Part shown: piece by piece, positions 1-4,789 of the stretch | How positions within the stretch are numbered: the stretch's first letter is position 1 | How the letters are laid out: every line of letters starts with the position of its first letter | NCBI GenBank assembly: GCA_020442505.1 | Contig: JAGRJZ010000156.1 | Coordinates: forward strand, 1 to 5,509 | Reading direction: 5' to 3' | Length of the DNA: 5,509 bases | DNA from: Alphaproteobacteria bacterium | GTDB taxonomy: Bacteria; Pseudomonadota; Alphaproteobacteria; Micavibrionales; Micavibrionaceae | Program-made: the position numbers and the translations under genes | Notes under the pieces: generated by a model | What the model saw: the letters and a program-made list of their open reading frames with translations, nothing else | Told to the model about the DNA's origin: nothing | The model's database searches: none

Positions 1-379
1 CTGTATCGCCACGCCGGATATGATGCCGCTGGTGGGTCGTCTCGGGAAAATCCTGGGGCCCAAGGGGTTGATGCCGAACCCGAAACTGGGGACGGTCACG
101 CCGGACGTAAGAAAGGCCGTCGAGTCCGCCAAGGGCGGCGCGATCGAATACCGCGCGGAAAAAGCCGGTATCGTGCACGCGGGGGTCGGGAAAGCCAATT
201 TCGACGACAAGAAGCTGGCGGAAAACATCCGGGCCTTTATCGCCGAAATCCAGCGCGTTCGTCCGTCCGGCGCGAAGGGAACCTACATCAAGAAGATCTC
301 TCTGTCCTCCACGATGGGGCCGGGGATCAAACTTGATCTGGCCAATGCGACCGGGGCCGATACGGCGAAGGCGGCGTAA
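1..379 (+). CDS. rplA: 50S ribosomal protein L1, C-terminal part (5' end outside window)
   Basis: Ribosomal protein L1 forms the L1 stalk of the large subunit, helps release deacylated tRNA from the E site, and in many bacteria represses its own operon by binding the mRNA leader. The reading frame is open from base 2 to a TAA at 377-379, giving 125 visible codons. L1 is usually about 230 residues, so roughly the first 100 are missing. Near the visible start is the highly conserved stretch C-I-A-T-P-D-M-M-P followed by GRLGKILGPKGLMPNPKLG, the L1 family signature. Further hallmarks are the K-G-G-x-I-E-Y-R segment and the later G-T-Y-I-K-K-I-S-L-S-S-T-M-G-P-G-I-K end, close to the usual L1 C terminus, followed by a short extension. 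The frame is intact. The next gene is not rplJ, which normally follows: an intrinsic terminator and the convergent hemA come instead. Identity is certain. Confidence 0.98.
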   Translation, partial: CIATPDMMPLVGRLGKILGPKGLMPNPKLGTVTPDVRKAVESAKGGAIEYRAEKAGIVHAGVGKANFDDKKLAENIRAFIAEIQRVRPSGAKGTYIKKISLSSTMGPGIKLDLANATGADTAKAA

Positions 380-410
380 CGTCTCTCATTTGCTATCGGG
401 AAGAAATCCA

Positions 411-447
411 AATCGCCCCCTGCGCCAAAACAGGGGGCGGTTTTTTT
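411..447 (+). terminator. Rho-independent terminator after rplA, probably bidirectional
   Basis: A perfect 9-bp GC-rich stem (CGCCCCCTG at 414-422 pairing with CAGGGGGCG at 431-439) encloses an 8-base loop (423-430) and is followed by seven T residues at 441-447. A G-T pair and two A-T pairs (411-413 with 440-442) can extend the stem. It lies 32 bases after the rplA stop. Read on the minus strand, the same hairpin lies downstream of the hemA stop but is followed by the weaker tract ATTTGGATTT, so it may also end hemA transcription less efficiently. Confidence 0.93.
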
Positions 448-475
448 GCTTTCGCGCCTTCGTAAAGAAACATGC

Positions 476-1696
476 TTATCCGACCGCGTGGCGGAACACG
501 CCGTGCTCCCGCCACATGGCGGTCAGCGCGTCACATAAAAGATCGACCTGCGCCAGGCTGTGCGCGCCCGTAGCCGTCAGACGGAGCCGCTCCGTTCCCC
601 GCGGCACGGTCGGGTAGTTGATCGGCTGAACATAGATATCGTATTCGTTCATCAGCAAATCGCTCACCTGCTTGCAACAACTCGGCTCCCCCACGATCAG
701 CGGGACGATGTGGCTATCCCCCCGCATCCAGGGCATCCCGGCATCATCCAGACGCGCCTTCAGATGCGCGACGTTGCGGCGCTGTTGCGCCCGCTCCTTG
801 TCCGAAACCATCAGATATTCGACGCTGGACCGGGCGCCGGCCGCGGCCGCAGGCGGCATGCTGGTCGTAAAGATAAAGCCCGGGGCGTAGGATCGTACAG
901 CGTCCACGGTTTCTTTTTTCCCGGCGATATAGCCGCCTACGACCCCGTAAGCCTTGCCGAACGTGCCCTCGATCACGTCGATCCGGTCCATCACGCCAAG
1001 CCGTTCGGCGATTCCCGCCCCGCGCGGCCCGTACATGCCCACGGCGTGCACCTCGTCCACATAGGTCATCGCTCCGTATTGCTCGGCCAGATCGCAGATC
1101 CGATCCAGCGGCGCGATATCCCCCTCCATGGAATAAACCGACTCGGTGGCGATAATCTTGGGTTTGTTCGCCGGCGCCTTTTTCAAGAGGTCCTCCAGAT
1201 GATCCATATCCAGATGGCGGTATATCTGCTTCTCCTGACGGCTGGAGCGAATACCGTGGATCATCGAGGCATGATTGAGCTCGTCCGAGAAAACCACGCA
1301 ATCCCGCAGCAATTTCCCAAGCGTCCCCAGCGCCCCTTCGTTGGACACGTAGCCCGAAGAAAATACCAGCGCCGCTTCCTTCCCGTGCAGACGCGCCATC
1401 GTTTCCTCAAGCTGCACGTGATAAATCGTCGTGCCCGATATATTCCGGGTGCCGCCGGCGCCCGCGCCGGAACGGTCTATGGCCGCCTTCATCGCGTCCA
1501 TGACGACCGGATTCTGCCCCATTCCCAGGTAATTATTCGAGCACCAGACCGTCACCGCGCGACACGTCCCGTCCGGGGCGTGATACAGCGCCTCCGGGAA
1601 ACGGCCGGCCAGCGGCTCCATAGTCGCGAATATGCGATAACGCCCCTCTTTTTTTAGATCCTGAATCTTGTCGGCAAAAAAAGCGTTGTAGTCCAT
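476..1696 (-). CDS. hemA: 5-aminolevulinate synthase (C4/Shemin pathway)
   Basis: This PLP-dependent cytosolic enzyme condenses glycine with succinyl-CoA to give 5-aminolevulinate, the first committed step of tetrapyrrole (heme, corrinoid, possibly bacteriochlorophyll) synthesis in alphaproteobacteria. At 406 residues it has the usual bacterial length. The alpha-oxoamine synthase fold type I layout is complete: WCSNNYLGMG at 51-60, GGTRNISG at 81-88 with Thr83 and Asn85 near the substrate and cofactor, NHASMIHGIR at 141-150 with cofactor-stacking His142, VDEVHAVG at 213-220 with Asp214 and His217 contacting PLP, and EGTFGKAYG at 243-251 with Schiff-base Lys248. As I recall it, this matches Rhodobacter capsulatus HemA numbering. 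GGTRNISG, Thr83 and NYLGMG favour ALAS over the sister enzymes BioF, Kbl and Spt. The start is supported by AAGGGAGA five bases upstream. No heme-regulatory Cys-Pro motif is visible. It is convergent with rplA and divergent from the ribokinase gene. Confidence 0.97.
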   Translation of the reverse strand: MDYNAFFADKIQDLKKEGRYRIFATMEPLAGRFPEALYHAPDGTCRAVTVWCSNNYLGMGQNPVVMDAMKAAIDRSGAGAGGTRNISGTTIYHVQLEETMARLHGKEAALVFSSGYVSNEGALGTLGKLLRDCVVFSDELNHASMIHGIRSSRQEKQIYRHLDMDHLEDLLKKAPANKPKIIATESVYSMEGDIAPLDRICDLAEQYGAMTYVDEVHAVGMYGPRGAGIAERLGVMDRIDVIEGTFGKAYGVVGGYIAGKKETVDAVRSYAPGFIFTTSMPPAAAAGARSSVEYLMVSDKERAQQRRNVAHLKARLDDAGMPWMRGDSHIVPLIVGEPSCCKQVSDLLMNEYDIYVQPINYPTVPRGTERLRLTATGAHSLAQVDLLCDALTAMWREHGVFRHAVG

Positions 1697-1701
1697 TTCC
1701 G

Positions 1702-1709
1702 TCTCCCTT
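1702..1709 (-). promoter_or_regulatory. Shine-Dalgarno site of hemA
   Basis: Read on the minus strand the sequence is AAGGGAGA, five bases before the hemA ATG (1696-1694) and preceded by a second AAGG. It fixes the chosen start. The same octamer precedes phhB (4287-4294). Confidence 0.75.
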
Positions 1710-1801
1710 CCTTTTCAGGTCACAAAAGAAGCATTTCGCCCTGGGTGTAATCGTGTCATAATAACCTTCGGTGGTGTATCATAAAATTTTGTTTTTACCC
1801 G

Positions 1802-1817
1802 GAAAAAGGACTTTTTC
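1802..1817 (+). promoter_or_regulatory. Shine-Dalgarno of the ribokinase gene inside a small hairpin
   Basis: The likely ribosome site AAAGGA (1805-1810) lies 10 bases before the ATG at 1821. The flanking bases form an exact inverted repeat, GAAAAA (1802-1807) and TTTTTC (1812-1817), around a GGAC loop. Half of the ribosome site would be in the stem and half in the loop. The A-T-rich stem is weak, so an effect on translation is only a possibility. Confidence 0.45.
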
Positions 1818-1820
1818 TTT

Positions 1821-2765
1821 ATGCTGATCGTTTTCGGATCCATTAATCAGGACATGTATTTCCCGGCCACGCATCTGCCGCAGCCCGGGGAGACCGTCTT
1901 ATGCCCGCATTACGAAACCGCCGGCGGCGGTAAAGGCGCCAATCAGGCTCTGGCCGCCGCGCGTTGGGGGGCGAAGGTCGCGCTCGTCAGCCGGGTCGGA
2001 GACGACGGCACAGGCATGCGCCTTCTGGCCGAACTCCGGCGAGAGGGAGTCATGACCTCCGGCGTGGCACATTCCGCCGAGCCGACAGGTTGCGCGATCA
2101 TCGTGAGGGACCCGAACGGAGAGAACCAAATCGTCGTGGCGCAGGGGGCGAACGCCGACGTCACCGCCGAACAAATCCCGGACGACATCCTGGGAAGCGG
2201 CAACACCGTCCTCATGCAGATGGAAATTCCGCCCGAACATAACTGGGACGTCATCCGCCGGGCCAAAGCCCGCGGCGCGCGCACGATTTTGAATCTGGCG
2301 CCGGCGATCCACGTCCCGCTAGAGATCATGGAACAGCTCGACTATCTGATCGTCAATGAGATCGAAGTGCAACAGATCGCGGAAAAGCTCGGCCTGAAAG
2401 TACAGGGGAACGCGCCGCTCATCGCCCGCGCCCTCGCGGCTCATGGAAAACTGACCTGCATCGTCACCCTCGGCCCTCAGGGGGCAATCGCCATGACGCC
2501 CGAAAACAAAATGATTCGGGTTTCCGCGATGAAACTCGACAAAGTGGAAGACACGACCGGCGCGGGGGACGCCTATTGCGGGACCCTGGCGGCGGCCCTG
2601 CACGCGGGGGTCAGCCTGCCCAAGGCGATGAAACAGGCGTCCATAGCGGGATCTCTGGCCTGCATGAAAAAGGGCGCACAGGCATCCTTTCCGCATCTGG
2701 GGGAAATCGAAGACCATCTTGACGCTATCGACGACGCGCATATCGAAGACGTACCGGCGTCGTAA
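1821..2765 (+). CDS. rbsK: Ribokinase-like PfkB-family sugar kinase
   Basis: This is a cytosolic kinase of the PfkB/ribokinase family, most like ribokinase, which makes ribose 5-phosphate from ribose and ATP. At 314 residues it has normal length. The motifs appear in the expected order. GSINQD at 6-11 is the sugar-binding start (E. coli RbsK has GSINAD). GGGKGANQA at 35-43 is PfkB signature 1. NLAPA at 158-162 corresponds to the usual NPAPA. VNEIE at 178-182 is the N-x-x-E magnesium/phosphate motif. TLGPQG at 216-221 belongs to the nucleotide site. DTTGAGDAYCG at 244-254 is PfkB signature 2 with catalytic base Asp250 and the anion hole. GAQASFP at 285-291 is close to the GAQPS-P end of ribokinases. 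No ribose transporter or other sugar gene is nearby, so the true substrate (ribose, another pentose or a nucleoside) is open. It has its own divergent promoter region and ends 8 bases from the convergent gene. Confidence 0.88.
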   Translation: MLIVFGSINQDMYFPATHLPQPGETVLCPHYETAGGGKGANQALAAARWGAKVALVSRVGDDGTGMRLLAELRREGVMTSGVAHSAEPTGCAIIVRDPNGENQIVVAQGANADVTAEQIPDDILGSGNTVLMQMEIPPEHNWDVIRRAKARGARTILNLAPAIHVPLEIMEQLDYLIVNEIEVQQIAEKLGLKVQGNAPLIARALAAHGKLTCIVTLGPQGAIAMTPENKMIRVSAMKLDKVEDTTGAGDAYCGTLAAALHAGVSLPKAMKQASIAGSLACMKKGAQASFPHLGEIEDHLDAIDDAHIEDVPAS

Positions 2766-2773
2766 CGATCGCC

Positions 2774-3292
2774 CTATCCTTTCGGCGCAAGATCGTATTT
2801 CGCGTAGTACCGCCTGCACGCTTCGTAAAGCGCCATGGCAAGCTTGCGCCCTTCCGCGCCTCCGTCGCCCTTCAGGTTGTTCATAGCGATCACGTCGAGC
2901 GTCTTGCGATGGGCGTCGACCAGATGCAGAGCGTCCTCGTTCAGCTCGTCCAGATTTTCAAGAAAATTAAGGATCACACCGGCGATTTCGGTCACCAGGC
3001 GATAGCGAAACATGCCGCCATTCGCCTTCAGCTCCATAATCGGGCCGGTCAAGGCGCTCAAGGCCGCCTTCCCGGTCAGCTTCCCGGAACGGACATCCCG
3101 GATCGCTTCCTCCAGCATCGCCAGAAAGCGCGCGGCAAAGGGCGCGAACTCGACATCGTGCTCGTCAAGAAACGTCTGCGCCTTGTTCAGAATCTTGGGG
3201 TCGATTCCACCGCTTCCGACTTTTTCCCTCAGGAAATTCGGCGGCGTGTAATAACGCGCTTTGCCTCCGGGTGTCTTCTTGTTTCCTGGCAT
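2774..3292 (-). CDS. Conserved-looking all-helical protein, second gene after a CheY-like regulator
   Basis: I do not recognise a named family. The 172-residue protein is soluble, with no signal peptide or membrane segment. A basic, Gly/Pro-rich N terminus (1-28, with K-x-R-Y-Y-x-P-P and R-E-K-V-G-S-G-G) precedes what reads as four to five amphipathic helices: 33-45, 50-69, 73-90, 96-116 and 118-140. A last charged helix (148-166) ends R-R-Y-Y-A-K-Y. Motif-like points are LKANGGMFRYRLV at 88-100, VDAH at 125-128 and KGDGG at 141-145. It begins 13 bases after the response regulator stop, with an AAAGG (3303-3307) that overlaps that stop, so the two are almost surely co-transcribed and translationally close. 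By position it could act on the regulator as an output partner, phosphatase or phosphotransfer protein. His123 and His128 lie in a helix, but no classic Hpt H-x-x-K-G motif and no CheZ D-x-x-x-Q motif is visible, so no function is claimed. Confidence 0.85.
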   Translation of the reverse strand: MPGNKKTPGGKARYYTPPNFLREKVGSGGIDPKILNKAQTFLDEHDVEFAPFAARFLAMLEEAIRDVRSGKLTGKAALSALTGPIMELKANGGMFRYRLVTEIAGVILNFLENLDELNEDALHLVDAHRKTLDVIAMNNLKGDGGAEGRKLAMALYEACRRYYAKYDLAPKG

Positions 3293-3305
3293 CGTCCATC
3301 AACCT

Positions 3306-3902
3306 TTATTGCGTTTCCTGGCTGATTTCCTTGCGGAGGACCTCCAGCATCAACTCCGTCCGTTCGCGCTCGACCATATCCACCTCCAGCGGCTGATCGT
3401 CCTCCGAAACCGTATCGTCTTCACCCCGGCGAAACGGGCCGTCGTAATCCTTGGGGTTTTTGCGCCGCCGATCCGGGCCGAAAAAATCGGTCGCCTCAAC
3501 AAACTGACGCGGCTTTTCGATCAGACGCTCAATCCGGGCGTACAGATCCTTGACGTTAAAGGGTTTTGCCAAAAACTCGGTAATCCCGGCATCGCGCGCC
3601 CGCTCGACCCTGATTCGGTGGGAATAGCCGGTCATAAAAATAATCGGGACGAATTTATTGGGCGACAGCGAGTCCTTCCTGACCCTCTCGACCAGGGCGA
3701 TCCCGTCATTCGGCTCCATCATCCAGTCGGTCAGGATAATATCCGGCCTGTGCTTGCAAAATTGTTTAAACGCCTCCTGCCCGTCATAAGCCGTATAGAT
3801 ATGCCGAAACCCGAAAATACGCAAAAGCGACGACAGAAGCGACACCATCGGCTTCATGTCGTCGACGATCAATACAGAGGCATTTTCAAACTGATAGGGC
3901 AT
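3306..3902 (-). CDS. CheY-like response regulator with a basic G-P-D-R-R-R tail
   Basis: A receiver domain fills residues 6-130 of 198. The acidic pair is Asp14-Asp15 (LIVDDMKP), the phospho-acceptor Asp59 (LTDWMM), the switch Thr91 (FMTGYS) and the conserved Lys113 (LAKPF), so it should be a functional phosphate receiver. No helix-turn-helix, GGDEF, EAL or other output domain follows. Instead there is a linker with FGPDRRRK at 141-148 and a looser repeat, GPFRR, at 155-159, then an acidic stretch (161-182) and a C-terminal helix. Tails with G-P-D-R-R-R are, as I recall, common on alphaproteobacterial single-domain regulators of unknown output. The start at 3902 (MPYQFENASVLIVDD) was preferred to an ATG at 3953 because the best promoter (3936-3944) lies inside that extension and the extra 17 residues are outside the receiver fold. 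Neither start has a clear Shine-Dalgarno site. No histidine kinase is in the window; the downstream helical gene is the likely partner. Confidence 0.9.
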   Translation of the reverse strand: MPYQFENASVLIVDDMKPMVSLLSSLLRIFGFRHIYTAYDGQEAFKQFCKHRPDIILTDWMMEPNDGIALVERVRKDSLSPNKFVPIIFMTGYSHRIRVERARDAGITEFLAKPFNVKDLYARIERLIEKPRQFVEATDFFGPDRRRKNPKDYDGPFRRGEDDTVSEDDQPLEVDMVERERTELMLEVLRKEISQETQ

Positions 3903-3935
3903 CCGAACCGCGTATGTGGAGGTCTGTCGAAAAGG

Positions 3936-3944
3936 ACTATAACA
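3936..3944 (-). promoter_or_regulatory. Extended -10 promoter for the response regulator operon
   Basis: Read on the minus strand the sequence is TGTTATAGT, an extended -10 (TGn before TATAGT, which matches TATAAT at five of six positions). There is no good -35 at 17 bases, as is usual for extended -10 promoters. Transcription would begin near 3929, leaving a leader of about 27 bases before the ATG at 3902. Confidence 0.5.
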
Positions 3945-3970
3945 GATTCGCATGAAAGCGCGTGGAAAAC

Positions 3971-3984
3971 AACCGGAAAACCGG
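3971..3984 (-). terminator. Weak candidate terminator after phhB
   Basis: On the minus strand CCGG-TTTT-CCGG (3984-3973) is followed by TTGTTTT. The stem is only four GC pairs, plus a possible G-T, so efficiency is doubtful. It lies 7 bases beyond the phhB stop and upstream of the response regulator promoter. That position fits a boundary between two transcription units. Confidence 0.3.
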
Positions 3985-3991
3985 CGAAACC

Positions 3992-4279
3992 TCAGGCCAT
4001 CTGATCAATCCCCCAGGCCATTTCGATATCCTTTTCCGTTAATCCGCCTGCCTCATGCGTCGAAAGCGTGATATGAACGCGGTTGTATATGTTCGACCAT
4101 TCCGGATGATGATCCATCTTTTTGGCCAGACGGGCGACCCGGCCCATGAAGTCCCAGGCCTGATCGAAATCGTCGAACATGAAGTTTTTCTGTAAAAAAG
4201 CGGTCTCCTCCCCGACGATCCATCCGGGCAATTTCGGCAAAGCCAGATCGAGCGCGGCAGGGGTAAGTTTTTCGGCCAT
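3992..4279 (-). CDS. phhB: Pterin-4a-carbinolamine dehydratase (PCD/DCoH)
   Basis: This small cytosolic enzyme dehydrates 4a-hydroxytetrahydrobiopterin, the product of aromatic amino acid hydroxylases, so that the pterin cofactor can be recycled. At 95 residues it has normal bacterial length. The family core is intact: LPGW at 17-20, the active-site DHHPEW at 56-61 with catalytic His57-His58, YNRVHITLSTH at 65-75 with the third histidine His69, and GLTEKDIEMA at 79-88 with Asp84. The spacing D-H-H-P ... Y ... H ... D fits the PCD signature. A strong AAGGGAGA lies seven bases before the ATG. No phenylalanine hydroxylase (phhA) is next to it; standalone copies are common and some have been linked to molybdopterin metabolism, which cannot be judged here. 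It is divergent from the metalloprotease-family gene and upstream, in the same direction, of the response regulator pair, probably as a separate unit. Confidence 0.95.
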   Translation of the reverse strand: MAEKLTPAALDLALPKLPGWIVGEETAFLQKNFMFDDFDQAWDFMGRVARLAKKMDHHPEWSNIYNRVHITLSTHEAGGLTEKDIEMAWGIDQMA

Positions 4280-4286
4280 TGTCCTG

Positions 4287-4294
4287 TCTCCCTT
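4287..4294 (-). promoter_or_regulatory. Shine-Dalgarno site of phhB
   Basis: Minus-strand AAGGGAGA lies seven bases upstream of the phhB ATG. It is the same octamer as at hemA, which supports both starts. Confidence 0.75.
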
Positions 4295-4305
4295 TTCGGC
4301 GTAGA

Positions 4306-4335
4306 TTGGGTGAGAATCACCTTACGCGTCATAGT
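4306..4335 (+). promoter_or_regulatory. Possible promoter of the metalloprotease-family gene
   Basis: TTGGGT (4306-4311) and CATAGT (4330-4335) are separated by 18 bases. They match the sigma-70 -35 and -10 boxes at three and four of six positions. A start of transcription near 4342 would leave a leader of about 27 bases before the ATG at 4369. The support is weak. Confidence 0.3.
4309..4321. promoter_or_regulatory. 13-bp palindrome, candidate operator between phhB and the divergent gene
   Basis: GGTGA-GAA-TCACC is a perfect inverted repeat (4309-4313 with 4317-4321) around three bases. It sits in the 89-base gap between two divergent genes, between a possible -35 (TTGGGT, 4306-4311, overlapping it) and a possible -10 (CATAGT, 4330-4335) for the plus-strand gene. 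That is a typical place for a repressor site. It does not match a Fur, LexA or FNR consensus that I know. Short palindromes also arise by chance, so confidence is modest. Confidence 0.4.
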
Positions 4336-4368
4336 CGGATAAATGTCATGGAACGGCAAGAGATCATT

Positions 4369-4779
4369 ATGAGTTTCACCGTACCGCCCTCCGCCGAGGA
4401 TCTGGCGGCGATCGCGCGGGAGGCTCTGGAAGCCCTGCCCGAGGAACTTTCCTCCTTTTGCGAGGATCTAACGCTGGCGGTGGAGGAGCTTGCCGACGAG
4501 GCGCTGGAGGACGAACTGGACCTGGACACCCCCTTCGACCTGCCCGCGCTCTACCGGAAAGGCAGCCAGATCGCCCCCGGGGTCCAGAGCAAAGTCGCCA
4601 ACGACGACGACGTCCTGATCCTGTTCCGGCGGGCGCTTTTGGATCTGTGGTGCGAGAGCGGCGAGGACATCAACATCCTGATCCGGCAGGTGATGATCGA
4701 GGAGCTGGCCGGGAATTTCGATTTCTCCGACGCCGAAATTACCGAAATGACCCGCCGTCATTTCCAGGGCCTGTTTTAA
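4369..4779 (+). CDS. Minimal-metalloprotease (zincin-like) family protein with a degenerate active site
   Basis: The 136-residue protein follows the small zincin-like metallopeptidase family (PF06262 type) over its whole length. It has an N-terminal PPSAEDLAAIAREALEALP (6-24), an acidic middle with E-E-L-A-D-E and DTPFDLPALYRKG (53-65), then the strand VLILFRRALLDLWCESGED (82-100), then the active-site helix IRQVMIEEL (105-113) and FDFSDAEI (117-124). In active members the helix reads H-E-x-x-H-x-x-G-x-x-D. Here residues 111-121 read EELAGNFDFSD: the first His is Glu111, the second His is Gly115 and the Gly is Asp118, while Glu112 and Asp121 remain. Zinc binding and proteolysis are therefore unlikely. 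The frame is continuous, so this is substitution and not a frameshift. The ATG at 4369 fits the usual family start (M-x-F-x-x-P-P-S) and has a GCAAGAGA upstream; in-frame starts at 4348 or a TTG at 4279 are less likely. The family assignment is by recalled sequence pattern. It is rich in Asp and Glu and has no signal peptide. Confidence 0.82.
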   Translation: MSFTVPPSAEDLAAIAREALEALPEELSSFCEDLTLAVEELADEALEDELDLDTPFDLPALYRKGSQIAPGVQSKVANDDDVLILFRRALLDLWCESGEDINILIRQVMIEELAGNFDFSDAEITEMTRRHFQGLF

Positions 4780-4789
4780 TTGTCCCTTG

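Larger units (their letters stand above)
1697..1820. promoter_or_regulatory. Divergent regulatory region between hemA and the ribokinase gene
   Basis: These 124 non-coding bases are clearly AT-richer than their surroundings, especially 1755-1820, and must hold the promoters of both divergent genes. Candidate -10 elements are TAAAAT at 1782-1787 and TATCAT at 1777-1782 on the plus strand. On the minus strand they are TATGAT (1783-1778) and TATTAT (1763-1758). None has a convincing TTGACA-like -35 at 16-18 bases, so the assignments are tentative and an activator may be needed. TCATAA occurs twice in direct orientation (1756-1761 and 1779-1784), 23 bases apart and each after a G-T-G-T. No FNR box (TTGAT-N4-ATCAA) was seen. 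The region is certain as an intergenic promoter zone; the individual elements are weak. Confidence 0.5.

Noticed and set aside
744..1301. 185-codon minus-strand frame inside hemA
   Set aside because: Frame-shifted reading of hemA, dominated by Arg and Gly. The true frame is continuous through this stretch, so it is not evidence of a frameshift.
560..1657. Open frame of 365 codons on the plus strand, antisense to hemA
   Set aside because: It lies wholly within hemA, is rich in Arg, His and Pro as expected from reading GC-rich codons backwards, and has no domain motif. It is a shadow of a clearly real gene.
1697..1820. Riboswitch or FNR box upstream of hemA
   Set aside because: The leader is short, with no conserved riboswitch fold that I can recognise and no TTGAT-N4-ATCAA site.
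2319..2819. Minus-strand frame across the ribokinase 3' end
   Set aside because: Antisense to intact PfkB motifs, with no recognisable protein pattern.
3261..4004. 247-codon plus-strand frame antisense to the response regulator
   Set aside because: It covers a receiver domain whose key residues are all in place on the other strand, and its own translation shows no domain.
4279..4368. Upstream extension of the metalloprotease-family gene from a TTG at 4279 or ATG at 4348
   Set aside because: The extension crosses the phhB promoter gap and its residues are unlike the family start; the M-S-F-x-x-P-P-S start at 4369 fits better.
4699..4731. Frameshift or sequencing error as the cause of the missing HExxH
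   Set aside because: The residues on both sides (IRQVMI and FDFSD) stay in the same frame and match the family, so several codon substitutions are needed, not an indel.
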